Shown here: positions 52,393-64,000 of the stretch, piece after piece | Position numbering within the stretch: position 1 is the stretch's first letter | How the letters are laid out: the number at the start of each line of letters is the position of its first letter | Source of the DNA: Anticarsia gemmatalis | Taxonomy: Eukaryota > Arthropoda > Insecta > Lepidoptera > Erebidae | Reading direction: 5' to 3' | DNA: 64,000 nucleotides | Assembly: GCF_050436995.1 (NCBI RefSeq) | Contig: NC_134753.1 | Location: 6,138,001 to 6,202,000 of the forward strand | Notes under the pieces: generated by a model | Databases searched by the model: none | Told to the model about the DNA's origin: nothing | The model's input: only the letters and a program-made list of their open reading frames with translations | Program-made: the position numbers and the translations under genes

Positions 52393-52569
52393 TACGATTA
52401 TTGCTTTGAAATTATGTTTACACGGACATAACAATATTCCATTGCAAGGCAATTCTCGCCCAAAGCAACGAGCGAGGAGAGCGAATGTTTAGACGAAAAA
52501 AATGTTTTATATTCTTTCGATAATCGTATCTTCGCGACGAGAAACTCTCCTCGTCTAAATGGGCCTTAA

Positions 52570-55500
52570 GTTACATAAATAATATTTTTACAACACAATT
52601 TTTTTATATACGCATAAATTACGAGCTAAGACACGCACATTTTATAGACATTAGTGTTAAAGGGTGAGGAAACACAGTCTTTAAATGTAATAAAAAAAAT
52701 CTTGCGAATGTTAGAAATGCGATCACTGGAACAAGTACATCAATATATATTTTTATAGTGTCGTATAAGTTATCTGACAGATAAAATAACGGGAGGTATA
52801 TGAAAAAATCTGTCAATATTCCAACTGCAAAATTAACCGGTACTTGTCCAGATGTAAACTGGCAAAAGAGTTTTGTAGCCACAATTTTCTCGATCGAGTA
52901 AAAGGGTATTAGAGGTCGCTTAACAAAAGAATGTTCGTTCATAGCTAGTATAACTTATGGCAATATATTAAAAGGTATCATGTAATACCTAAAAAACAAA
53001 ATGTACGCTCTTCAGATAACTATCATTGCCTGTAGGCCTTCATAAAGAAAGTTCAGGGTGAATTAATTACAAGAGAATGTGTTCTAGACAATGAAAAATA
53101 CACTGCAGTTTACACATAACATTTAAAATACACATTATGTTAGAACAATTATGTGTTACGCATTTAATTCTAGGCTAAAATGCCTTTGAAAAACATGTTA
53201 AGCCTAGGTTTTATTACGATAATTTAATATAATATGTCTAGTAAATATAAAAGTTTCTGCCTATTACATGAACAGTTTAGTTAAAATACTTCCATGTACC
53301 TAAGTACCTGTTAGATGAGAGAATTTACTAAGATTATTTTTAAATTTCTCTTTCTTTATCCATCACATATCCGTTAGTAAGAATTAAGAAGAATCCATAT
53401 TATATCTTAAACTTATTTCTAAAACTCTTAAAGGAATCAAAAACGAATCTTCCCAAGTTTCAAAGGTTTATAACGTGCAGTTATTTTACAAAGTTGTTTA
53501 AAGTAAAACTAAAGTTAACTCTATTGTTAGGTCAGGTTTACTGAACTCACGACTGACCCATATACCTAAGTTACAAAAAACTTGCCCGATAACAACTAAG
53601 TTTAGCACTAAACTATAGACACGGACAAGTTTTGATGAGGTGAATAGTAAGACTAAGGCTTGAGGCTTTTAAGGTAACCTTAGCAATTTCTGTCATTTTC
53701 AACATCATTTTTAAAGCAATATAATGTTTTAATTCTTTTTTTATGTCGACCATCATGTAAAGGTGAAAACTTAGTTCTTACTTCGGTGTTACTCCACAGT
53801 TTAACTCAATAATGAATAAGAAATAAACAAATTCACAAATTCACAAACACACAAATATTCTTTCACAAAGGTCCCAGCAAGGTAAATAGTTACACATTCG
53901 TATAAAAAATTATGGGGGTTTTATTTACCTAACATAGGTTTCTATAAAACTATTTCATAGACTGTCAAAATATAGAAAACCTAGGAAATCGTGTATTATC
54001 TGACGCTCTTTGTCCAAAAAATAATATACTTACTTAACATTGAATTTAGTAAAAGAACAATAATAATCCGTCACTACGACATATAATTACTGACATAAAA
54101 TACACATAAGTGGTTTTATAATTTAAGGTAAAAAAATAAATATTTCTACGCGATTATCAATCATATATCAAAGATAATGACTTGTCACTTGAAGCAGTGG
54201 TTGGAACAAAGAACAATGTTATCTGTATTTACACATTGAAGGGCTGTCAACATTTTTTGCGGAAAATTATTACGTACATACAATTTTATGCAGACACAGT
54301 AAGAAATCTTATGAGAGAGAATTTGTAAAATATAAAAGTTTAAACAAATCTCCAGCTTATTTGTATATTATTAAAATTCGCAATTTACTTTATGTTTGTA
54401 TGTCATGTAGTTTGCAGAGGTTGCAATGAGTATTTCGACAAAGTGTTTATACTTCTTCTATGTTCGTATTTCCGTTCGTATATTTTAGTAAATATATTTG
54501 TCAGCTCTAACAGAAACAATCTTCTAAAGCAATAAAAAACCAGTATGAAAAATTCTAATTTTTACTTAAAGAAAACTTACAAATACGGTATGTACGTACT
54601 AAAATATTTGACGGGAAGAAGAATATTATAAGAGCTTTCATGCTAGTCGCGACTAGTTCTACAACAATAAAAAATATACATTTTATCCAACACTACTCAT
54701 AAATAATAATCAAAGAACGCTTACAAAGTAAAGTCACATGAAGATCATCATTATCTGAGTAAACTACGTACATATCATACAACTACTTATCTTTATATAA
54801 AACACGGAATATTTCGACGAGCCGGATAATCTCTAGATCTCATTATCAACAGACAAACAAATTAATAACTCCGCTTTATCTGAATATAACCTCCTCGGAA
54901 CATATTTGTGATGAATTTGTTTTTAACGGGAGGCTTAGTTCATATCGTATGATGGTTTATCTCTAAGTATCTTGTGACGATGTACAATCACGGGCTAAGA
55001 TACGTATAAGTGCTCTGTAACATTTTTATACGCACTTTTTTAACGAAAATAACAATATAATTATTGTTTAATGAACTTATAATTAATAGACAGTGATTGT
55101 AAAATCGCTTTTTATACTAATTAACAGATCTAACTTTAATATTTTTGATGAGAAAAGTGCTGTTGGAATTTGGACAATGTAATACATTTGTTGTTTTTAA
55201 CTGAACTGTGTATAACTACATACTACATACAAATACAATGTATCTCTTTTCTAGTTTCATTCAAGCTGGTATAGTGCGGTTTGTAAACGCTGGAGGTATT
55301 TCTATTTCTTTCAAGATTATTGATGTTGCTCATAGAATTTAACAATGTATTAAATACTACGTGTAAATTAATTTCATAATAGATTCATCTACGAATCAGA
55401 CTAATATACAAATATTCTGATTGGACGTTTTTACAAGTCGTCTTATAAGACTAGTTATAATAGAGTTGTATTCCAATCTGACTATTTACTTCATTTTACT

Positions 55501-58060
55501 ACACAATAAGATTATTTTTCCAATAAGATACTAACAATTGCTACAAAATATAAACACTTAATTCCTCAGAGGGTTTAATTGCTTTTAGGAACTAAGTCAA
55601 ATCTGAGCTAAATTATAATTACCCCAAATACATTTTATCTAGTTATTTTTCATGTCATTATCTACCAAAAAGATCCTTATAAGAAAACATCACAACTTAT
55701 CGTAGCGTTTTAAGCAAATAGTAGCTTGCAACGCCATCTAGTAGCGTTAATCGAAGATAAATTCAAGTTGTACGTTGTTCTACGGTTCTACGTTACACAA
55801 AGTTTTTGATAATACTCTTAGTAGGGCTCAGTTTGGAGACTTACGGATAAGTGTCAAATAATCTATCTGATAGATACAATGATAGAAAATGTATTAAAAG
55901 AAAATCGTCAAAATTGACTTAATGAACTGACCTGTACTTATTTATACGTAGTAAAAGCGTACATAAACGTAACAAGGTAACTAAAAAGTTTTTTAAATCA
56001 ATTAAGTACACTTAGATATTTCTGAAAAAAAATCTATCCTGATTTTCTTACACAATGTCAAAGACGATTCTCTTGTCATGTCTGGTCATCCAAGATGTCT
56101 ATCGAAGTAATGTTACAGTTCGCCTGGCCCATTAATCTTTAGCATTTTCAAATATAAATGTATAAACTTTTGCAACTATGTTGTAGTTACCCCTATTCCC
56201 TTGAACACATCGACGTCATTAGTCCTAATTATCTTTGCAACCTCAATTGGAACCTGTTAACCCCTGCATAAACAGCAATAAACTTTTTATCACACTCGCA
56301 ATTTTTCCAATTAATATCTGTTAACCTTTGAATTACTGAACCTGTGTTCTTTTAATGTATATTACATTGAAATTATCAACACAAACGACGATTTAGATAA
56401 AGTGCGGCTTACACATTGCTATTAAAATTTAGACAGGCGTTAAGGCCTTATAAGATTTAGCAGTGTCGTGTAATAAACGATTTGTCTTTAATACCAAAAG
56501 ACACAGTTAATTGTAAAACGGCCGGTACAATTTTTGCGGAAAAAATGAAGAGATACAGGGGATTAGCCCACAAAAAAGTATCGGAAACAAATGGTCTTTG
56601 GCGAGCAATAAATCGGGCTCAACATTGGGAAGCTGCAACAGACTGCGCGCTCTCGTTAAACTTTATTTTTATATTAAAGCCGTAACTTTGCGATGCGACG
56701 CCCAACAACTGTAATCCCCGCTGTGAAACGTGAAAATTTTGCATAGATATTAATATTAAATCGAATGCTACAGATTTGATGGTAGGTTGCAAAAAAACAC
56801 CAAATTATTTCTCCCTTGGCGTCAAAGTTTTAATGACAACATGGTTTTGAGTGCAATAGAAGATTAATCTCGCAAAACATCGCATTATTCATCGTGCTAG
56901 TCAATTTTTAATTAACGATAATTGCTGCATATACAAGAGATAGATATTTCAGTTACGGATCGTTGGTGGTAATAAGTTTTGTTGCATGTTGAGTGCTTCG
57001 AGTAAACGCTCACCTGATTTGTTATGTTCACACGTCTCAATAAAGTTACAATAGATAGCGTTTTTGTAAAACTAAAACCGATCATCGAGATATCTCTACA
57101 TTTCCACCTGTTTGACGAATAATTTTATTTTACTGTAAAAAATATTGTACCTACACTACCTACCTAATACTAATAGGTATTGAAAATATCACCCATTACT
57201 ATCACTTGTTATCCGTATGCCTATATAGATATTGCCAAAATTACAGAGGTAAAACACAGAAACAGCTATAGATTTTGAGCGCAGCTTATTCACGTACCGA
57301 AATGTTAGAAAACACAACAAACAGCAGATGAATAACGAGAAAACCACAGAATAACCCAATTAATTACTTACATTGGTTTTCACCGCACCGGTCCAAAGTG
57401 CAGTAAATAATGCGACCGATAGGTGTACGCTCCCCCGGATCCCGCGTTTCGTACATTTACTGGTGCTCCAACTAGGAAATTAAATTTGTTCACAATGCAA
57501 GGTGCCACCGCTGCGCTTTCGATAATTTATGTTTTCACTAATTTGCTTTCGACGCCGCTTTGTGGTGAACTTACCGGGACAATGTAGCTATATGTTCACT
57601 TTTGTCTACTATTTCGGTGCAATTAATGCATAAAATGAATAATCGTATTTAAACAATAAATGACCAACTAACGTGACTATTGAAAGCTCAGAGTAGCTAT
57701 ACGATTCATTAAAGCTAATGCAATCTCCTGTATTAACCTTCTCTTAATGCAAAAACATTTCTTGGACTTAAAATATCAAATAATAAATGAGTAAGTACCT
57801 CTTGGAAACAAATCTCTCCATTCAAATACGATTTCAACTGAAAACACTGAACGAAACTTCAACAGTCATTAACTACCTCGGAAAGAATATAATCTGTGTA
57901 AAGTCTGCACAAGAGGTGTTCCAACACCTCTCACTCATCACATGTAAATTCTCATCTGCTTTGCTTTGAACAGTCGTGTTGCTTTTGATGTAAAAATCAT
58001 ACGTCTCTCCCTCAAGTGTCCGACAATATTGACACGGCGAACATGAGCCAAGCCACAGGG
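52570..58060. other. upstream DNA, no genes recognised
   Basis: AT-rich sequence. A 107-codon minus-strand frame at 52619-52942 is hydrophobic and unmatched to any family I know. A tandem AAATTCAC-like run lies at about 53830-53850. The patch at about 56460-56720 is less AT-rich, with an open frame (56482-56685) and no domain. No gene is claimed. Confidence 0.45.
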
Positions 58061-58091
58061 ATACCGATATACGGAATCGGTATTCCGTATA
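58061..58091. repeat. overlapping alternative hairpins
   Basis: ATACCGAT (58061-58068) pairs perfectly with ATCGGTAT (58076-58083). TATACGGAAT (58068-58077) pairs perfectly with ATTCCGTATA (58082-58091) around a 4-nt loop. The two stems share bases, so only one can form at a time. Confidence 0.85.
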
Positions 58092-60066
58092 ATGTTCTAC
58101 GTTTTATTTCTAATGTTCGGATGATTTATTTTTGAAAACGTTGGTATTTGAGATCTAATGATATAATAAGGTTTTATAGAATTCGAACTAGCGAGTCAAA
58201 ATATTTCAAAATTTAAAAAGCAAATAAACTTTCGTTATTCTATTAAGTTTGGTACATTTTCTTTTGTTCCTATTATTAAAATTAAATCTGAAAATGTATA
58301 ACACGTGCAAGTTGTTAAACCTTTCTCGCCTTTAAACCTTATATACAGTAGATGAACGTTATACAAATAAGACTAGAAAATGAAGGGTTATTTACTCATT
58401 AGCTTCAATAGGTCCGATACATGAAAAGTGTCTCAGTAAAGAGCCGGTGAACTGATGAGTGACGCCCTCGCTTATCTGGTCGCCTCAAGATCCCAGAATA
58501 GTCGTCCCCGGCACACACTCGTAAGGGGGTGACTTTATTATTTTTTCCAGTTTTCATCACTTCACGCTCCGTCTGTCTTTTGATCCAATGGCTGTGTAAT
58601 GTGCTGTTGCTGCATTTATTTTGCACTCTTACCTTAGTGCTGCCAGTTTATTTTGCATTCTCTTGGTGTTGCCAGTTATTCCCCGTCGCTTTGAAGTCAA
58701 AGCTCTTTTGACTTTGCGAGGTGGCTTAGTCGCCGCTGACCGCAGTGCAGTATGAATGATACTTTTTACGCTGAATAGTCTCGTGTAATTTTTTTTAGTT
58801 GCACGCCAGATTTTTTTGTAGCTTTGTGTACTTTATGTCCTACACTTATTTTTGTATTCCCCCAGGCTGTGTGAAAGTGTGACGATGAACGTTCTCGTGC
58901 TCGACACCGCAAACAAACCAAGTAAGCAACTAGAAATGCGGAATATGAACTTTAATACCGTATTTCATATAGCACTAAGTATTTGATTGCATAGAATCTA
59001 GAATATACAAAGGTCCAGATAATTAATGAATAATATAAGTACATTTTATGAAAATCAAATCGTAAATGGAGGTAATTATGATAAATCCAAGAGTTTGTAC
59101 AATAACATAGCTGAGTAATAATTATGAAGTTTAATACTATGAGCACCTGTTTATTCACGACTACGACACGGCACTAGATGCAAAATAAAAACAGCGCAAG
59201 TCCATAAGTATGTACACCCAAGATTTCATTAACGTGAGTCTATACTATCGATAGTTACGATAACCGATAAGGGAGTTGACTGTTGACGTCACATTTAATG
59301 GGAATAGATGAAAAATTATTCACTCTCGCACGTATTGACTGTACAGAATGTATAGATATATGACAGGGGCGGGCGGTCGCGGACGCGTGATCCCGCGAAA
59401 TATGATACAGGGCTGCCGATTAACACACTGCATTCGAAGTGTTAAAACATTAAAAAAATAACTGCTCTCCCGACAGTTTGAGTAAAGTGGGTGGTTTATC
59501 ATTAAAAAAATGCAATGTTCTCGGAATGAAGTCTTTTTAATTAGATTAGATCTCTTAAGAAAATATTTACACATTTTTTGTTTTACTTTTGTTTCCAATC
59601 CAATTACGTTTATAAATTAAAATTATGTTCGTGACTTTTCTGTTTCAGGTTTACGGATGCGTGATACTTCGTTAAATAAGAATAAATATATTTACTCCGT
59701 GTTCTGATTGCAAAATGTGACTACATCTAGTATCTAATCATTCAGAAAAAGTTACGAGAAAAAATCAGTTGCACTCAAAAAAATAAGCATCAATAAAGAA
59801 AAGATGTTATGCGATGAAAATCTGAAATGCAGCAATTTTAATGCTCTATAATATAAACCTATGGTAGGTATTATGTAGCTATGTATTGTGTATATGTTAT
59901 TAAGTATAATATATTATATGTTGTGTTGTTGCCAATCACGCGAGAAGGCCGTTGTGGGTAGAGCTTACATTGTGCAGTACTACAATATAGAATGTCATGT
60001 ATGTATGTTTGTGTAGGTATAACTAACTACTAGTACCACCCACATGCACTTAGTTTTAACAAAACA
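58092..60066. other. upstream DNA, no genes recognised
   Basis: AT-rich, with a GC-richer patch at about 58430-58750 and a short one at about 59360-59400. Open frames are short, overlap on both strands and carry no domain. Confidence 0.5.
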
Positions 60067-60070
60067 TTAA

Positions 60071-60211
60071 CCCTCTTATTCAGTTATAAAAGGCTTATAA
60101 AGAGTTTTGTTTCTTTCACTCCTTAGCGAAATGAAAAAGAGAAAAACATATTGTAGTCGTTTTTTTACTAAAATAGGTTTATAGAATAAAGTGTGTTTAT
60201 GAATACGAGGG
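60071..60211. mobile_element. 141-bp TTAA-flanked MITE
   Basis: TTAA lies on both sides (60067-60070 and 60212-60215). The ends are short inverted repeats: left CCCTCTTATTCA, right (reverse complement) CCCTCGTATTCA. The middle can fold, with GTTTTGTTTCTTTC facing GAAATGAAAAAGAGAAAAAC. There is no coding capacity. The TTAA site and CCC start suggest a piggyBac-mobilised MITE. Confidence 0.65.
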
Positions 60212-60215
60212 TTAA

Positions 60216-63200
60216 TCTGTACCATATTATTACACTGATTAATATGACTGAAATGGTGGCTGAAGTGATTTTGCACTAGGTTAATCTTACTTTTTCAAAA
60301 CGCCTCTCCTTGACACTGTGATTAAATAAAAAAAGACTAAGTAAAAACAATGCCAAAATCTAGTTACAAACAAGAAGCTACGCTAACTCGCAACTGTTCT
60401 AATAAGTACCGTACTTTCGTCACAAATAAAGGCAGAATATCATAGAACTCTTTCGAGTCACACCAAGCCGCGGGAGAAGCCAGTTGTCAGTACACACCTC
60501 CGCATAAATGTTATTTATTAACCCTATCGAGTTCAACCCTACGCAAGTACGTGTTTGGAAACGCGGAGAAGTCGGATGTCAACGCGTGACGCGTTTTGAA
60601 TGTACCTCGACGGTGGCTCGTAATAAATAGAATATTTTTATCGCACACACGCACTCACCGCCTGCAAATATTGTGTCACCGTAATCTGAGGCTCTGCCAA
60701 CATCTACTTAAATTTCAAGATGCTCCAATACCTACGTAATTCAATGATCGAGAGCTTAACTAAATTACAAATCAGGCTCACGTGTTCAGTCAATAAGTAA
60801 AGGACGCTTTTCTTTGCCAGTGTACTTTACATAAAACTTGAGGAAGTCTGGCACTCAAGTTATAAAACAACACTCTTCTGTACATGATTGAAACAGGGCC
60901 AGGGCTACGATTTTTGCAGAAAGTTAACATGGCGTAACATAGTATTTGCAAGTAACAGGAGCAATGAAACTTGCTAGTCCTTATTAATTGGTGCTGAAAG
61001 AGAATGTGTCCACTCCCGGAGCCTGAAGTAGGTAGTTACATTCTTTTTAAAAAAGATTCGTATTCAGTTGCAAAATATTGATAATCCGATAAAACAAAGC
61101 TAAAAACGATACATTTTAAACAAACATATCCCACACCCTCCCTCTATTTAAACTCGATTGTGAGAAGATTCATTACAATGCCCCATCCGTCAATCTATCA
61201 AATCCCGTGACAATGAGCGTCATCTACGATACAGTTCTTTGTCGACAACAGTTCGCTCTCAGAGGAATAAAAGATAAACAAACGATTTAAATCAATCAGT
61301 CCTAGACTAATGCTGAAAACAATTGCTAAATTAACCACCAGATAAATATGATTAGAAGGAATTTAGGAAATGTAGAGTCAATTCAAATCCAACTATCATG
61401 TTATTATGATGCAAATACTTAACTAAATATCAAATGTAGTTATCTAAATATCAGTTACAACCAATCTTAGATCTATATATGAATTTATCTATACACGTTA
61501 CAAACTACGATATCATGTTATTGGTACATGCACATGCAGAAAAATTACTTACATTCCAATATTTCATGAAATAAAGTAATTTTTGATCTCCAATTGTTAC
61601 ACACGTGTATCCATTGCGGTTCTATGAAAGTATGTACATATTATATCTATTGTACAATGTATACGAGTATTTTAATGCGGTAGCTTCACCGATAAACACG
61701 TCTCGCACCGATTTAATTTAAATTTTTGCAACACTTTCGTTATTTGGCCGGGGGAGGTTTAAATCTTTGATTGATCACATTCAGTTAGCGAATGAGCTGT
61801 CATCTGGTGGGATGATAGCAATGGAAGGCGTGATTAAATTGTTTTCTACGTGATTGTTCCTAATTCTATGACTGCATAATATATTGAGTAGTTGCACACT
61901 TTAATGATTCTCACAATTATTGATTCGCGTATTGAGTATTTCACTCAGTCTACATTTTTACAAGTTATAAGATGTAAGTGGATATTTTAATCTATCAATA
62001 ATACTTTTTATTCATAACAAACGTATTGGGAAAGTTTGTTGCACTTAAAAAACATATAATTAAAACATGGTTTTATATGGTGCCTATATGTGACATTGGT
62101 CGGTCCGCAGATTTGATATTTGCCTACATGAGTTCATAATCTCATTATCGATACAATGGTTGCGGGTAATTTGATATGACGCTGCAATATTTCTACTTAT
62201 TAACTATAGCTATGAAATTACAATCTAATTAACCTTTTACAAGGTTCTTTACAACACTTTAAACATTCAACCAAAACACTATGTAAAGAAAGGTTCACAT
62301 TGATGTTGCTACTAAACCCGAGCTTTCAGTGGTTACAGACGAATTTTGTAAGGATTTCATTAGTATAATTTAATACAATAAATTCACTTAAAGTTAAAAT
62401 ATTATTATCTGTTATATGAAACAAAAGGTGTCTACAAAAAAACATCCTAAACGACAAACCATTCAAATTGCAAACTAAACTCTTTCGCGTAGTGCAATTT
62501 CATTGCAAGATAAAGAAATAAGTTACATTTTATTGTGTTTGAACACGCCGAAAAGTATCTAACATGTAGTTATAGTAAACATCGTAAATCAACAACAAAA
62601 ACCCGATGTTACCAAACGAAAAAATATTTAAAATTCCCTCAGGAAATGGCTACTCGAAATGCGTAATTCGACATAGCGATCCCCGGTCACCGGCTAAAAT
62701 GTAAAATGGCTCCCTTGCATTTTTTCCTAAGTGCCATAAAGTATGACATTTATTACGGTCAGATCTGCCTCAACCACTATTGATAGGCAAATGAGAGAGT
62801 TTTTTAAAAGAAAAACGATGTCTGCTTTTTATGTGTTCTTTGGATAAGGATGTTTTAAGAAGTTGCGACTTGCTTGCTCGTAATGGCCGATTTCTGTGTT
62901 TTTGTCTCCACGCTGCTCTTGATAGTTCGACCTTTGGCGAAACTTGTGACGTTGACATCGCCTAATATTGGAACTTGACCGAGGACACAAACTTTACGCA
63001 CATACATCAGTCCAGTTCAAGTTCGTCGGAAGTTATCTAACTACTTGAACGTATCTTGCAATTAGAGCGAAAGCTTATTACGACCACCAATCTTACTTAC
63101 TGTCAGGTATATCACTCGGTATACTTTATACCATATTAACGTTCTAAAAGAATCTCGAAATTGAGCTATCATTGGCGATAAGGGCAATAACTCAACGAAT

Positions 63201-64000
63201 AGGTCAAGCACAATAGTGAGTGCCACCGATAATCGTATATTAAGGCCCTTATCCCTATGAGCACCTTTGCCACAATAGAAAGGAATATAATGTCGAAAAG
63301 TGGCCACATAAAAATGACATACGGTTGCCGCGTAGGTTTGGATGGCGAAAAAATAGCGGGAATAAACGTCCAGCGATATGGAGATGATAAAAATATGGAT
63401 CCAATTTTTTAGAGTACAGAAATATTAGCTGAAACTTATATTGTTTCAAAAATATTCTATATCCGATTCATGTTGCAGATTTTAAGAATTGATAACAATG
63501 TCTAAAAAACCCTCTTTTTCGACACGATATGGTAAAATCGTTTTTCCCATCAGGCGGCAAATGCGAAATCGTAATAAAACTCTCCATATGATATGTAAAG
63601 TAGCCATAATATTGAAAACTTCCAAAGTCCATCAATAAATGTGGCGCTGCGTAGGGAACGTTACGCAGTCTTATGGTGAGTTACAGTGATGCTACAAAAA
63701 CAGAGAAATATATCGATACATGATTTTAACAATAAGCAATTGCTTCTGCATACACGAATTTAAATTCTCGGTAATATTTATTTAATGACTAAAGAATACT
63801 TCTAACCCTAAACTTCGTTCAGACCAAATCAAATGAGCATGGAAAAGCGAAAGTTATGGGAGTTTCCTATCTTGAAAATATCAGGAGAACACGTTCAGCA
63901 AATTATTGTTGCTTATTTCATGTTTATTTAACAGGTATTTAACTATAGGTAGGTATGTACATAAATTATCAACAAATGGCGACTGATATATTATAATTTG
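60216..64000. other. upstream DNA, no genes recognised
   Basis: AT-rich to the window edge. Patches of mixed composition at about 60470-60620 and 63230-63400 could be regulatory. A 7-bp-stem hairpin CTGCGTA/TACGCAG lies at 63647-63668. Short minus-strand frames at 62770-63449 show no domain. Confidence 0.45.

Larger units (their letters stand above)
50482..52565 (-). mobile_element. PIF/Harbinger-type element, interrupted
   Basis: The terminal inverted repeats are 29 bp with one mismatch: left starts GGCCCATTTAGACGGGGAGA, right (reverse complement) starts GGCCCATTTAGACGAGGAGA. TTAA lies on both sides (50478-50481 and 52566-52569). A decayed PIF/Harbinger transposase N-terminus is present on the minus strand. 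The family normally duplicates three bases (TTA or TAA); the flanks also fit TTA if one terminal A is counted in the element. A second element is inserted at 51280-52392; without it this one would be about 970 bp, so it is a deletion derivative. Confidence 0.85.

Noticed and set aside
52619..52942. 107-codon hydrophobic minus-strand open frame beside the Harbinger element
   Set aside because: Two membrane-like stretches are visible but they arise easily from AT-rich DNA. I could match it to no family and found no flanking gene structure.

Overview
The window is eukaryotic, AT-rich, gene-poor and full of transposon relics. The repeats point to an insect, most likely a moth or butterfly: a tRNA-headed SINE of a type common in Lepidoptera, two interspersed repeats whose 5' end begins CTAGCTGACCCGCGCAACTT, and several small TTAA- or TA-flanked MITEs. 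The order is an inference from repeat families; the sequence carries no species label.

Only one protein-coding gene can be supported: the 5' part of dachshund (dac), on the minus strand. Its first coding exon (46942-47507) encodes a short Ser/Pro/Ala-rich N-terminus followed by the whole DACHbox-N (Ski/Sno/Dac) domain, and ends in a good splice donor in phase 2. About 23.7 kb further into the intron there is a strong candidate 27-nt, frame-neutral microexon (23212-23238). It has a T-rich acceptor and a GTATGT donor. The remaining exons, including DACHbox-C, are not seen and should lie to the left of the window.

Layout: 1-23211 is partial dac intron 2 (a repeat copy at about 2 kb, a mariner-like MITE at 6.1 kb). 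23239-46941 is dac intron 1 (a TTAA-flanked MITE at 33.9-34.5 kb, a G-rich block at 38.7 kb, a second repeat copy at 41.5 kb, and a GC-rich stop-poor block at 42.3-42.8 kb). 46942-47507 is dac exon 1. 47508 to about 47870 is its GC-rich promoter-proximal region. From there to 64000 is upstream non-coding DNA with a SINE (49.5 kb), a PIF/Harbinger-type element (50.48-52.57 kb) that has been invaded by a second, TA-flanked element, and a 141-bp TTAA MITE (60.1 kb).

Most short open frames are best explained as chance in AT-rich DNA or as the other frames of the GC-rich dac exon. Dac is a nuclear transcription cofactor of the retinal-determination, leg and brain programmes. Such genes usually have large introns with many enhancers, so the long empty stretches are plausibly regulatory, but no individual enhancer can be proved from one sequence. 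The most interesting local structure is the candidate microexon together with an exact 10-bp-period CGAAC array just inside its downstream intron.
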